Shown here one piece after another: positions 1 to 12,345 of a stretch of DNA of 64,000 nt. Position 1 is the first letter of the stretch. Every line of letters starts with the position of its first letter. A program made the position numbers and the translations under genes. Source of the DNA: Apostichopus japonicus (Eukaryota; Echinodermata; Holothuroidea; Aspidochirotida; Stichopodidae); contig NC_092570.1 in NCBI RefSeq assembly GCF_037975245.1, positions 5,461,001 to 5,525,000 of the forward strand, read 5' to 3'. Under the pieces are notes generated by a model that had not been told where the DNA came from, did not search any database, and saw only the letters and a list, made by a program, of their open reading frames with translations.

Positions 1-395
1 AGTTAGGCTAGAGCTTAGTCTAAATTAGACGTAGGCTTAACACTGTATGTGATTTTACACGAAAACAAGGGTGGCACTAAAATAAGGGTGGCACGAAAAT
101 AGGGGAACGCAGTAATACTACTCGGAAAGCACCATCCAGTCAAACACTCAGTTGGTTTAGGTGGCATCTGGAGGCGAGTTATACAAAATGCTGGCGCCTA
201 AATTTTATTTGTTTTGACGCTAATTAGGTTCATTTCATTGGGACACACTTGTCCAAATGATAATCCTGTTGTGAGCTACTGCACCTATTGGTGCACTAGT
301 CGTAAGTCTAAACTTCAGTATGCCGACCCCCTTAGTATATTTTGCAAACATTATTTTGTCTAAAGTTTTTTACATCTCCCTTCCTTTCTGTACAG
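1..395. other. Intron of KDM6A before the first visible exon
   Basis: No coding exon was found. The end is a pyrimidine-rich tract and acceptor (ttctgtacag) leading into the exon at 396, so this belongs to the intron that connects to TPR-encoding exons outside the window. Confidence 0.7.
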
Positions 396-1502
396 ATGGC
401 AAGAATGGATCCTCAGAACCTTGAAAACTCACTACCAACTTCAGGTCACGGAACAAGTGTTAATAGGACGCCGCAGCAGATGCTGACTGTTTCACAGCCA
501 GGGAATTCGTCAAGGATAAGTGATAACATCATGACCAGCGTAGCTGGAGCCACCTTGAATATGGGTGTCGGTCAGCCCTTGATGAATGGACTCCCGGGGG
601 GTGCGGTAATGTCCCAGGGGGCATATAATCCTAGTAGTACTGTGGCAGATGAACACCATGCTCAGAGCATCGCGTGCAGCGTAGCTGGGACGGATGCCAT
701 GAATCATGTCTTTAATGTCGCCAAGTCGCACGGTCTACCTCAAACATTCGATACCCAGGCTGTAGGGTCGTTAGCCTCGTCCCTCGGTCCCATTTCATCA
801 TTAAAGCACCCCGGTGGGCCCATTACATCTTTCAGTAAGCCCCTTCAGTCCTTGCCCAGCGTCGTCAACTCTGGTCAATCCCAGGCGACTATTCTACCAG
901 TTCAAAACCCCGTGGACTTTCCAGCGCCAAACGTGGTGGCTCCTCAGAATCCAGACATACCACAGAAGCTGGCCGAGTTCCACCGGTCCAGGTCGGGGAC
1001 CGGAGAACAGAGGGCAATGTTATCACCTCAGGAAATTGCAGACAATATGTTGGCTCAGCTGTCCAGTGCAGCGGACTCGACGCCGCCGCCAAGTAGAACC
1101 ACGGCGAGTTCGCAGTACAGCGGTACCTCCCCGCAGAGCCAGAGTCCCAGTCATAGTGGGGGAGGTGGCAATGTTTTAAACGGTGGAACTCTCTCCGGTG
1201 GGTCGTTGTTGGACAGCCACCCGTCATCACTTTTTAAGACCCCTTTACCGGTAAACAATTCTCACGAAGCATTCCAAACTCATGCTGGTGAAGGGGATGA
1301 AGACCTAGAGTCGAGGTCGCACAGCAGCCACGGTATGCCGGGGTCTTCGCCTCTCCTCACCAACCATCATGCTGCAAGCCAATCCCTAAGTGCCCAGAGT
1401 AACGGAATCATCGAGAAGAGTCCTGAGAGACTGTCGGGTCTTCAGATGAACGGTGACATCGATATGTCAAACCATCTCGATGAAAATAGTCCCTTCAGAC
1501 CC
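396..1502 (+). other. KDM6A: KDM6A large exon: disordered Ser/Gly/Pro/Asn-rich middle region
   Basis: This 1107-base exon encodes 369 residues without any recognisable fold. It is rich in Ser, Gly, Pro, Gln and Asn, with runs such as TPPPSRTT and HSGGGG. Two short segments look more ordered: [11 protein letters not shown] near residue 205 of the exon, and [16 protein letters not shown] near residue 225. It sits between the TPR and JmjC parts, where vertebrate UTX is also long and poorly conserved. Acceptor and donor are both strong (tacag at 391-395, gtaagt at 1503). Confidence 0.85.
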
Positions 1503-4500
1503 GTAAGTCGGACCTTGAAATTTTCAAGTCATATTTAACGATTTATCCATTGATTAGTTACTTGTCTTTAGATTTCACAATGGAAGATGAGAAATTGAAA
1601 CAATAAAATTTTAATCAGATAGCCACCATCTTTCAACAAGTGTCCCTTTCTCCCTCTCCCTCTTAGAGGACCATTGGGGGGGGGTGGCGAGGTGGAGGAT
1701 GTCTTATATGTAAATATCTAACTTTTTCCATATTCGCTATTTTCTTTTACTGTTTCATTAATCATACCAAGTAAATACCCGAATCTGTCATGCCATTTTG
1801 GTTTCGTATCCGAGCCTTGATTAGCCAAGCCTGTTTTCATATTTAACCAAACCTTCCGGCTGTACCTACTCGTATGCACTTTTACGATGGTGTTACTTCT
1901 GGTGCCATCTCGATAGATATTTTCAGCTTCCAGGTGACGTGTCAAAAAGGCTCAGATTTATCTACGACTCGTTTCATCTAATCGAAGAGATTTTTCTCGA
2001 TCTTCCTCCTTTATCTTTTCCCAGATGGATGCTAACGACCTTGTGAGGAGATCTCCTAACAAATCCATAGGTGAGCCTCCGCCAGGAGGGGTGTCCGTCT
2101 TTACGAGATCGCCAGAGGTCTTGAGACTTTGTAGGAAGCTCAAGAGGAACGGGCTCAACTTCAACCATGCCATTCTGACGGAAAGGTTACCTCCCCCGGC
2201 TCCACCAATTCCCCCTTGTCCAGCACTCGCGAAGGAACTGCTAAACCCTCCAACACCTAGTGTCTATGTAAGTTGATTCTCGTTGTCATAGCAAGATTTC
2301 TGTTTTTACTTCCGTTTCAACTCTGTTGAAAGACAGTGTTTGCACAAAAAACCAAGAAAACTATAGTCAAATAGTTTTCCAGTGGATGATGGTCTGTATG
2401 TCTCTTTGTATGAAATATGTGAAAACTTTGCCAATGGATTATTTCAAGCTCGACGCCTTTCATTAATTGCACAAACGTTTTGTTCTTGATGAAAAACATG
2501 AAAGTAGGTTTCCCTCACCTTTGAGAAGCAGTACACGTAACAAGACTAAGTACAGGTAACAATGACATTTTCAAACAGGTGATCATGCATATTTAAATTT
2601 TTTTCTTCAAAATTTTTGAATTCTTGGCAAGGACATTACCATATGTGTTATTCCATTTGTTTTTGCCGGAAGGAACCTTTGAAGTAAAATGAAGAATTAA
2701 AGCCAGTGCTGTTTGTTTAATTAGACATTACAAATAATAACGGAGGGGAGGGAATGGTGCTGTGTCTTTTTCAATTGAGAATGGACACCGTGACTACCGC
2801 CTGCAACTTGATTGGGTATGCCCAATCCACGATAAGTTGCTGGTATTATATACTAATATTCCATACATTTATAGCAGGTTTGGGTAAGAAACTTCCCAAT
2901 TTTCATCTGCACTTTCACAAGCAGACTAGTAGTGAGTCTATATTTCATATTCTATTTGTACTCATGCTCTTGTATTCACACCGAGGGTAATAATACTTCT
3001 ATTTGTACTCATGCTCTTGTACTCACACCGAGGGCAATAATACTTCTATTTGTACTCATATTATTGTACTTACACCAAGGGCAATAATACTTTTAGTTGT
3101 ACTCATGTTGTTGTACTCACACCAAGGGCAATACAACTTCTAGTTGTACTCAAGCTGTTGTATTCACACCACAACTCTGCTAACCAGGTTAATGTAGATT
3201 TTAAACACTTTGAATGTTTCTTCCCGACACCGGCAGGTAACATCCAAATCTGAAGCACATTCACCGGCCCTGGCAGATTATTGTATATCACCAGATCAAC
3301 CAATCACAGTGATCAGGGGCCTAGCTGCTGCTCTCAAGTTAGACCTCGGCCTTTTTTCTACCAAAACGTTGGTAGAGACGAATTCAGAACATCCTGTAGA
3401 AGTGCGAACACAGGTAAAATATCTGACCTTTGTAACCCCAAATAGACTATAGAGAAACTTTCGGTTTGGTCAAAACTACCTAAGGGTGAACTTCACCTTG
3501 TTCAAGATTGCATAAACCTACCCATAATGTAACCTTTGGTCAAAATAGCCGATAACAAAACTTTGCCTCGGCCCAAAATGACCAAGATCACCTATAGACA
3601 AAAAAGATCTACAATGGAAACTTTGGTCCAAATTATATGTAGTGAAAGCACAAAGTTGTTTATATAGTAAATCGTTTGCCAATAACCTGTAATTAGTTCT
3701 TTAGTAACTGAGAATTCCCTTAGTTTAACTTATCCCAATCAGGAATCCAACTTATTGAACATGCACAAGTTTTTTTTTTTTTTTTTTTTAGTGTTTGTCA
3801 ATTTATATCGACTTTAACTCATAGTGGGTTATGTACAATGAGGAATGATCACACCATTGGGAATGCATGTAAATATGGAATAAAAAATGCTCTAAAAACT
3901 TTTCCATTTTGTGAAGAATGAGAGAATTCTGTGGATTGGTAAGCTTTGATTTAAACACCCGTCTCTCCCGTCCATCACTCATGCCCGACTTGAAAATCGT
4001 CTTTCGACGGCTTCGATTGATCATCGGTACGACTGGGTCACGTAGCTTCCGGTTGAAGGACACAAAATTCGATATCATTTTAAGGTTCTCAACCTTCATC
4101 AGAGTGTTTTTCAATCTTTCACAGAGACAACAACCGCCAGATGAGAACTGGGATCAGTTGGGGATCTGCAAGGTCTGGAAATGTGACAGCAATCGATCTT
4201 TCACCACTATTGCCAAATATGCACAATACCAGGCGTCCTCCTTCCAGGAATCTCTCAGGGTGTGTATAGATATACAATCTTTCCAGTTACGTTCTCCTCG
4301 AGGCACGGCGTCAACCTAGCGTGTCTCTCAAAACCGATTCGGTTCCGGAACAAACTTGCCCGCGACCGTGTATCTGTTACTCGTCGCCGGGTATATCGTT
4401 TAAACGCAGCGAGTTTTCTTTAAGTGAGCAGTTATGGTGTGAGCATACAAAGTACTCTATTTGTGTGTATAAAGTGATGTGTCTTTAAGATGTTTCACTG

Positions 4501-7500
4501 TCATTGCAGTTAGAGATATTTTTTATCGGTTAACTCTTTTTTTTTTTTGCTCTTACCCATTAGGAAGAGACTGAAAAGAATAGTGTCAAACACAATTCTG
4601 ACAGTGAGTCCTCAGGATCTTCTAAAAAGTAAGTTTCAAACAGATTGTATTTAAATCATTATCAAAAATATTCTTACCAGGGGTTTCAAAACTTTCTCCT
4701 TTTTTTTCATATTTGCTGGGTACAATTCCATATAGTCCTCTTGTGCATTTCTATGGAATAGTCAGTCTCCCAAAGTTATAGTTCCATGTAGTTTTTTATA
4801 TAGTTTTAGTTCCATATATTTTTTTTTATACAGTTTTATTTTTATTTTTATTTTTATATAGTTATAGTTTTATGTAGTTTTAATATATAGTTATAGTTTT
4901 ATGTAGTTTTTATATAGTAATAGTTCTATATATATATTTTTAAAGTTATAGTTTTATGTAGTTTATATATGTATATTTTTATGTAGTTTATATATAGTTA
5001 TAGTTTTATGTAGTTTATATATAGTTATAGTTTAATGTAGTTTTTATATATGTATAGATTTATGTAGTTTTTATATAGTTTTAGCTTTATATATTTTTTT
5101 ATATAGTTTTAGCGCAACGAGACTCAAGTATTTGTTCGCTACATAAGAATGGTGTACTATTATTAGTACTTAATCTGACACTAGTATCTGTGCTAGATTT
5201 CTCAAATGGTACTCAGAGGTACTCCATCATGGTAACTATGCCAGAATGCACACTTACTACAAGTCCGGTTGTACTAACGGTGTCATAGCCAGACAGGATA
5301 TCATCGAAACCAAACTGAATTATTATATGGATGCATTTGATTAGATTTCCCCTTTTTCGTCCCCTCGAATAATTGATATCTTTCCTATGACCTAATAAGG
5401 AATTTTTTTGGTGCATCTTTTTCACTGATTATCACTCGTCTTATTTCTTCTAATGCAAACTAATCACATGTTTTGATTGGATATCATTGACTTACTCGTA
5501 GGAAAAAGAAACATTGCCCTGGACGGGAGTTTAAAATGCTCAAGTTTGGTACTAATGTGGATCTTTCAGATCAGAAAAAGTAAGTATTTTCTGTATTTTC
5601 TTTCCGTTTGGGGGGTGTGGGGGGGGGGAGAAGGGGATATATATGTGTTCTTAATCTAATGTATGAGTTATAAGAAGATAATGGACCATTACAAATGTTT
5701 ATGAAACCAAATCAATTTCTTACACACAAGCAGTTTTTAATTTTGTATCGAAAGAGGATACCTGTTTTTTTGTCATACTGCAATTTATTGGTTCATGTTT
5801 TGATTTTTTTCCCAAAACAAAACTTGAGTTTCCCAGAATACAAACCTATGTGAATTAATATCAGTTGATCTGAGAATGTTTTTCTACCGAATAGAAAGTT
5901 AGCATCAGCTTTTTTGATCTGGCATTTGTGATTCCACAAAACTCACATAAGGTACTTTTAATTTCAGTTTTATTTGAGAATAATATTTGTTTCTTTTTTA
6001 CCGAATACAAGTTGGCATAAGCTCTTTTGGTTTGGCATTTTGTGAATTGTGAAATTGTGGAACTGGACTAGTAATGATGCAGGGCATAATTTATTTGATA
6101 ACGCATAGGAAAATGCTATTCAAAAATAGGCAAATTACTTCACAAATGGGCGGATATATAGAAGTCTTTTGTGTTACACAGGAAACTCATAATTTTTACA
6201 AAGTTCAGAGCCCTAAACAATGCTACATAAAAGTTAAACAGTACATTAAGATCTGTAAATGATCGGTGTCATGTATTGTACTGTACTTTCATTGTATTGC
6301 ATTGTTCTTGGAAAGCTGTATTTTATCGCTCTCTCTCTCTTCTTTTGTCAGGTGGCAAAAGCAACTTCACGAACTGAGTAAGCTGCCATCGTTCACTAAA
6401 GTAGTCTCGGCAGGGAATCTACTGAGTCACATCGGACATACCATCCTGGGAATGAACTCAGTTCAGCTCTACATGAAGGTTCCAGGAAGTAGAACACCAG
6501 GTTGGTGGGAATAACTTCATATTGAATGAATATTGATTGGTATATTCAAATGTGGAAAGATGACTCTGTTGGCTATTGCTCAAACCCCCCTCCCTTCCCC
6601 CGACTCGACCCCAAATTGTTGAGAGCATATGAAATAGCTGGTATTAACAGGAGATCAAAACAAGATATGGAGTGTGTGGCCTTATCCTGCTTATTTTTAA
6701 GCTAAAGTAACCATAAAATCAGGCTAAATTTGGTGCTGTGGCCGAGTGGATAAAGGCGGTGGCATTTGAAGCCATGAGGCTAAGCAATCGGGAGGTTCCG
6801 GGTTCGATACCCGGCCGGGTCATAGTAAGGTTCATCCAAGAGCAAGCTACGGTTTTTTCCCATCTGAAATGACTTTCTAAAACTTGAAAAGGATTCCAAA
6901 TTTGGGTTAAAATGTTGAATCGGAAACCACCTAACGTTTAAGTTGTAATGCATATCCCCTTGCTGGTTCCTCCCACATTTGTGGTCGCTTGAGCGTCGTA
7001 TAAATAACTGCTGATTATTATTATTATTATTATTAATAAATTTAATTGATATATTGATATTTTAATATGATGATACTTTTACTTTGATCTGTCGTTCCAG
7101 GTCATCAGGAAAACAATAATTTCAGCTCAGTCAATGTCAACATTGGTCCTGGTGACTGCGAATGGTTTGCCATACCAGAGGCCTATTGGGGAACTCTATA
7201 CAATCTCTGTGAAAGGTATATATCATTTGCCATAAACCTCCATCAATTTTCTGCTTTCTTATGTTATTTTATTTTCTAATTCGCTATCATCTTTTTTCCC
7301 CTTCTTTCCAAGATGGTTGTTGATTTGCTGGGTATGGATGGTCAAATACACAATACTGGTGGTATTCTTCAATGGCGTGTGTATACAGAGATATTGAAGA
7401 TGAGCTAAATTTTGCCTCTGTGAAATTCAGGCTGTGTGATATTTAAAATTAATGCAACTAAGGAGAAAATAATAAGAATAAAACCCCCACATGCACCTTA

Positions 7501-10500
7501 ATCGTTTCCTGTATAAGGAAGCCGTTTGTGTCGACACAGATTTTAAGTTCTTGGTAAACTTGAATTGAACAACAATGTGGGTGAGCTAGAACTACTGAGT
7601 TCATGGATCTCACGACTCTCAGCAGTTTTGTGTTCTGTGTACTGTTAGTTTGTGTGATGAAGCATGACCTCATGTTGAAACTGTTATAAACCTTGTCAGT
7701 TTATCCAATTTAGTGGAGACACCCTCAAGTAATGCTAACAGGATATTTGATAGTCTCTTCGTGTTGTTATAAATTTACCTCTGTGATTGTATCAAAAGAG
7801 GATACCTGTTTTGTCATACTGCAATTTATTGGTTCATGTTTTGAATTTTTTCCCAAAACAAAACTTGAGTTTCCCAGAATACAAACCTATGTGAATGTCT
7901 TTCCACATTAAGTACTTTAAATTTCAGTTGATCTGAGAACGTTTTTCTACCCAATAGTAGATTGTAACAAACTGCAAAACCGAGTATTTACATCTTCAGA
8001 GGTTTTTTGTCGCCATGGAAAATGTTTTGGGAATGTTTTATTGATTAACTCTAAGGTGTGATTTCCTCAGTAGTTCATCACAACGTAAAGCACAAGAAAA
8101 GTATTAAAGACAGATGTAAACTAACTCACAGTTCTTGTTCACTCTTGTTCGTTCATCTTCAGAGCAAATGTAAACTTCCTGAAGGGTTCTTGGTGGCCGG
8201 TGTTAGAGGATCTGTTCGAGGAGAATGTCCCGGTGTACAGGTTCATTCAGAGGCCGGGGGACCTGGTCTGGGTGAATGCTGGGACAGTCCATTGGGTGCA
8301 AGCAGTGGTAAAGACACATCTCAACAATATATTCTATTAGATTCCTCACTCTATAGAAGGGCTCACTGTATAGTAGGGCTCACTATATAGTAGGACTCAC
8401 TGTATAGTAGGACTCACTATATATTAGGGCTCACTTTATAGTAGGACTTACTATATAGTAGGGCTTACTACATAGTAAGGCTCACTATATAGTATGGCTC
8501 ACTATATAGTAGGGCTCACTATGGATTAGGGTTCACTATATAGTAGTGCTCACTTTATTGTAGAGCTCACTATATAGTAAGACTCACTATGTAGTGGGTT
8601 GACTATGTAGTAGGGTTCATTATATAGTAAGACTCACTATATAGTAGGGCTCACTAATATGGTGGGGCTCAATGTAATGTAAGACTCACTATATTAGTGA
8701 GTCTCACTGTATAGTAGGACTCACTGTGTAGTAGGGATCACTATATAGTACGGATCACTATATGGTAGGGATGATACTCTTCTCATCATAAGCAGAGGAC
8801 AGCATATAGCAGCTATCTGTGATTGGTCACCAGTTTAAACAAATTTAAACATTTGGAGTTTCACTCATCATACGAAATATAATCGATTGATTTAAATACT
8901 TACTCCCGGTTCCCTTTTTTTCACCATCGGTGGTTAGTTATCGAGTAAATCAACAATTCAGGTTCATTCTAGCAATTTCATTGCCAACGTTTCACATGGA
9001 TTCTTACTCCTTCCCCTCCCTCACCCTCCCTCCCCCTCCCTCCCTCCACCCTCCCTCCCTCTCCCTCTCAAGAGGGAAAGTATTGATGTATTCTCTGTTC
9101 GTTGTTCTACTCTTGTTGTGATATTGCTGCTTATATTTGGGCCGTAGAAGTCGGCCCTCCCAGACGATTGATTTGATTACTAGTAACATTGTGTGTTTCT
9201 CTTTAATTGTTGCTCTTCTAGGGTTGGTGCAATAATATAGCCTGGAATGTGGGTCCATTAACGGACTATCAGTACAGGTTGGCCCTTGAAAGATACGAGT
9301 GGAACAAGCTGCAAGGGTACAAGTCCATTGTACCCATGATCCATCTCACTTGGAACATGGCCAAGAATGTCAATATCAGGGATCATAAACTCTATGAACT
9401 ATTGAAGTAAGTATATACCAACCTCCTGTATCTCCATGATTGGTTGAGAAAGGGATGGGTTAGAAGGCTTGTAGGTCAGATGAGGTTGGGAGAAGAAGGT
9501 GGGAGGAGGGGTGGATGGGGGTGGTTTCAGAGTACTGGTGTGAATTTTGATAATGCAAGAAAAGTAATTCATCCAAACATTTGACTACTGTTAACAATAG
9601 AAAGTGTGAACATGTTATAGAAAGGTTTCATTATGTTGTTTTTGTGAGTAGGGATTTTTTTTTTAATCTTTAGAGCAGGGGTAGGGGTGGAACGAGATCA
9701 AGGTGGGACATATTATCAAGTGTTTGATAGGTACCTGCTACTGATATATTGAAAACAACAGTGACAGAACCTGATGGGTTATCAGTCACTCTATGTAGAC
9801 AATTCTGGCGAAAGAAATGAGTATTGTCGGGTTATCACTAGTTTATTAATCATTTGTTAAGTTTTTCAAAGTGACCAAGGTCGTCTCTCCTAACTTCTGA
9901 TATTATGTGATAGCCATCTGTGGCTGACTGAAACAAACTAAACCAGGGTCCATCCGAGTCATAACTTTAATCTTTTTTCCCCCGGGCTCCTTTCAGATAT
10001 TCCTTACTGAGGACTTTGAAACACTGCGAGGTCGTCCTAAACTACCTACGTGCAGAAGATATCGAGGTACATTGGCATGGCAGGGCCAAGAACGAGGCAG
10101 CGCACTATTGTTACGTGTGTGAGGTAAGTTCTCCCAGCAACCCTTTCTTCAAGCCTAATTTAGAGGCTGTGATGATCCTCAAACAAGTCTATAAATTTCT
10201 TACTGTGATATTTTTTTCTGAAAAAACAAATTGAGATGTTCAAAAAGTTTCATCATAGTTAAATTGAGTAGTATTTAATCTCTAACAGAGTTTAACTTGG
10301 TAAGGTTTAAGTATGTTATTTTATCGTTCATAAGTTATTGAGAATATTGATATAGAGTTTTGCGTTTGTATAACAATCTTGGTTTATTTGCATTCCTTCT
10401 TCCCATGTTGTTATATGTCTTTCCCTGTAATGTGAAATATTTTGCTTTTATCATGATGTGGTCCTGTGAATGGAACAGAGACTTTAAATTTTAATCTTGA

Positions 10501-11679
10501 TTGGAAAAGAAATTTTCGTAGGGATCCCTTCCTGAGTTTGTAAAATTTTCCGTAATACAAAGATTGTACCTGTTGCTTGTATAGGCCAGCTGGGACTTAC
10601 CCTGAAGGGATTCCAGACTCTTCTTCTATCTCTCTGTTTATTTTTTTTTTCTTGTTTAGGTGGAGGTATTCAACATTCTATTCACCACCTCCAAGGATAG
10701 GAAATATGAGGTATTTTGCCATGACTGTGCCAGGAAAACTCATCCTCAGTTGAATGGATTCATTGTGCTGGAACAGTACTCCCTTAAAGAACTCAATGAA
10801 ATATTCGATCACTTTGTGTCCAGAATGTCCAAGGTAAACAAGCCAGTCTGTGTTTCTTTCTGTTATTTTTTTTTTTTTAGGAGACAGAAAGTCTATTAGG
10901 AGCAACGTTAAATATCCATTTGAAATTTTCTGCACCATTTCTTGTCGCTCTTACTATGGTACTGTAATTTTGTGCACTGGAAAGAATGTTCCTTTCGAAC
11001 ATTGCCATAAAAGCAACTTTAGAATTTTTCTGAAATGATTTGCAAAAGTATCACTAGAAGAGTGAACTGCAAGGTGTGACCAGCAATGTAGTGAAGTAAA
11101 TATGCATTACAATAGATTGGCTATTACTTGTGGAACCTTGCACTAACTGTTTACATGTCTAGCTTAATGCCACAATAGTGGGAGTTTGTATAAATTCTAT
11201 TCCCTTTTGACCTCTGGAGGTCATTAGCTGAAACCAGGTCTAGAGGAGATAGCATTGTTATTGAACATCATTGTAAAATAATGATTGTTGATAACTCTGA
11301 GTATGCGCAATCAGTACTACGTGGGTTCAAATTTTGTCAACAAAACATGTTAGTAAATTTATATTTAAAGCACAAAAAAACTAATGTGTGGGAATTTGAA
11401 GGAAGATCCTGAGGAGTAAAACATCAGTTTTTGTAATGAAGCAAGCAAATTTAAAGAAAGAAGAAATTAAGTCAAATGCTAGCAACTGTATCTATGTTTG
11501 CTTAATTGTTTTAAGCATACACTCACAGTATGACTGTTGTATCTAGAGCTTTAATATATCGGACAATAATCCACAGGAGCAAGATTACAACAACAAAAAA
11601 CAATTATTCTGATCTTTGTTGCTCCTTGCCTCAATTAAAAATTCCCTTTTTTTTATTATCGCAGTTGGAAGAGTCATGA
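396..11679 (+). CDS. KDM6A: Lysine-specific demethylase 6A/UTX-like, 3' portion (N-terminal TPR part lies before the window)
   Basis: Thirteen exons join in frame: 396-1502, 2025-2267, 3237-3413, 4125-4259, 4564-4628, 5502-5579, 6352-6500, 7101-7215, 8163-8307, 9222-9406, 9997-10123, 10660-10833, 11665-11679 (904 residues plus stop). All junctions are AG/GT with matching phases. The product is recognised as UTX by the stretch around [12 protein letters not shown], by [16 protein letters not shown], by the JmjC core with the Fe(II) ligands of PGHQENN and GTVHWVQA, and by the C-terminal Cys pairs CYVC and CHDC. The family is a nuclear Fe(II)/2-oxoglutarate dioxygenase that removes methyl groups from H3K27me3/me2 within MLL3/4 complexes. 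The first visible exon follows an acceptor (ttctgtacag), so its ATG is not the gene start; the TPR exons lie upstream. UTY/KDM6B are alternatives, but the single UTX-like layout favours KDM6A. The terminal exon adds only LEES and is the least certain part. Confidence 0.95.
2953..3175 (+). repeat. 47-bp minisatellite, about five copies
   Basis: Units starting at 2953, 3000, 3047, 3094 and 3141 share tattTGTACTCATG followed by tgtactcacacc and a gggcaataatac block; the spacing is exactly 47 bases each time. The array lies in a KDM6A intron and ends about 60 bases before the acceptor at 3236. Confidence 0.9.
4775..5115. repeat. AT-rich degenerate microsatellite
   Basis: Repeated tatagttttatgtagttt-type words with varying spacing in a KDM6A intron. 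No coding potential. Confidence 0.75.
5749..5900 (+). repeat. Intronic repeat, copy 1 (paired with 7792-7962)
   Basis: The block from aagaggatacctg through cccagaatacaaacctatg is nearly identical to one at 7792-7897. Both copies are followed by a related gttgatctgagaa segment. The two lie in different KDM6A introns, in the same orientation, about 2.04 kb apart. Confidence 0.85.
6732..7036 (+). mobile_element. tRNA-derived SINE (family A), full-length copy
   Basis: The head resembles a class II (Ser/Leu-like) tRNA. An A box TGGCCGAGTGG is at 6739-6749 and a B box GGTTCGATACC at 6801-6811. A unique body of about 170 bases follows, ending in gcgtcgtataaataactgctg and a (TTA)n tail. Related copies lie at 43683-43961 (minus, head and body) and 36978-37108 (plus, tail part only). 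The anticodon loop and acceptor stem do not form a proper functional tRNA, so this is a retroposon, sitting in a KDM6A intron. Confidence 0.85.
7792..7962 (+). repeat. Intronic repeat, copy 2 (paired with 5749-5900)
   Basis: Second copy of the block described at 5749. It carries a few-base shortening of a T run and an insertion before the gttgatctgagaa segment. It may be a dispersed element or a local duplication. Confidence 0.85.
8330..8770 (+). repeat. 17-bp minisatellite (ctcactatatagtaggg)
   Basis: Roughly 25 imperfect units of ctcactatatagtagga/g begin just after the KDM6A donor at 8308. Each unit contains the self-complementary word ctatatag. Copies vary at the tat/tgt and gga/ggg positions. 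No coding role. Confidence 0.88.
9005..9070. repeat. Pyrimidine tract (CCCTCC)n
   Basis: A low-complexity C/T stretch within a KDM6A intron, made mostly of ccctccctcc words. Confidence 0.8.
9997..10833 (+). other. KDM6A: KDM6A C-terminal helical and zinc-binding (GATA-like) region
   Basis: Exons 9997-10123 and 10660-10833 carry CYVCE at the end of the first and CHDCARK in the second. These are the two Cys pairs that bind zinc in the UTX substrate-recognition domain. A weaker alternative 3' end would read past the donor at 10834 into intronic codons and stop at about 10899; it lacks conserved sequence. Confidence 0.88.
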
Positions 11680-11868
11680 CGAAAGCTGCCCGCAGCTTAG
11701 GATTGCTGCCGACAAACTCGCAGGAGAAAAGTACTCTGCTGGGTGACACCCTCGCAAGAAGTGCGAAGAGATATCCGAAGAAGTGTGACGAGATGAAAGA
11801 CCGAGAAGCCGGAAGGGAAGAATCAAACGATCGTATCGTGCAGTGTTTTGAGATTTGAGTATCTCTTG

Positions 11869-11874
11869 AATAAA
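11869..11874 (+). terminator. Candidate polyadenylation signal of KDM6A
   Basis: The canonical hexamer AATAAA lies 190 bases after the KDM6A stop codon in otherwise unremarkable sequence. Other hexamers further downstream could give longer 3' ends. Confidence 0.45.
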
Positions 11875-12067
11875 GCAATGGATAGGTTAATATGTTAGTC
11901 AACTGCAGCCGTCAGAAAGTAGAATCGTCCTGAAAATTGGCTCTGTATTTAAACCAGTCAATCTTGAAAGCCCCAAGTAAAGAAACCCCTCAAAGAAATT
12001 CTGGTTCTACTACTCGTAGGACTCTTGATTTTCAATGCATTTTCATGTTTGCGTGATCGCAGGGTAT

Positions 12068-12345
12068 AAATTTAGTGCTCGGATTTTGTATAGCACTTTT
12101 GTAGGCTCTGAACGTTCCTTTGCAAAGTGCTGTGGTTCCCTTTGTACGGAAACTGCTGAGTACATCTGTGCACTCTGTGTAGCAATCTGCCCATTTTGCA
12201 TAGCACTTTTGAAGGCAATGAACGTTCCTTTGCAAAGTGCTGTGGTTCCCTGTGTACGGAAACTGCTGAATACATCTCTGCACGTGCATAGCAATCTGCC
12301 CATTTTGCATAGTAACTTTGCAGTGCGATACCTGATCAAATTAAT
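12068..12345 (+). repeat. Dispersed repeat family D, two tandem copies
   Basis: Two head-to-tail units of about 112 bases share gaacgttcctttgcaaagtg, tggttccct and agcaatctgcccattttgca. The element ends near gtgcgatacc and continues to an aattaattcc segment. Diverged relatives occur at 25690-25960 (minus), 43340-43505 (minus) and 54565-54700 (plus), which shows an interspersed family. Confidence 0.8.

Larger units (their letters stand above)
6352..9406 (+). other. KDM6A: KDM6A JmjC catalytic domain (four exons)
   Basis: Exons 6352-6500, 7101-7215, 8163-8307 and 9222-9406 encode the JmjC core. The first metal ligands are the His and Glu of the HQEN motif (codons 7103-7105 and 7109-7111). The second His is in GTVHWVQA (codon 8290-8292). 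[33 protein letters not shown] and [13 protein letters not shown] are family landmarks. All three iron ligands are intact, so the domain should be catalytically competent. Confidence 0.93.

Noticed and set aside
6732-6825. Functional tRNA gene
   Set aside because: A and B boxes are present, but the anticodon and acceptor stems are imperfect, a common body and TTA tail follow, and further copies exist, so it is a SINE.
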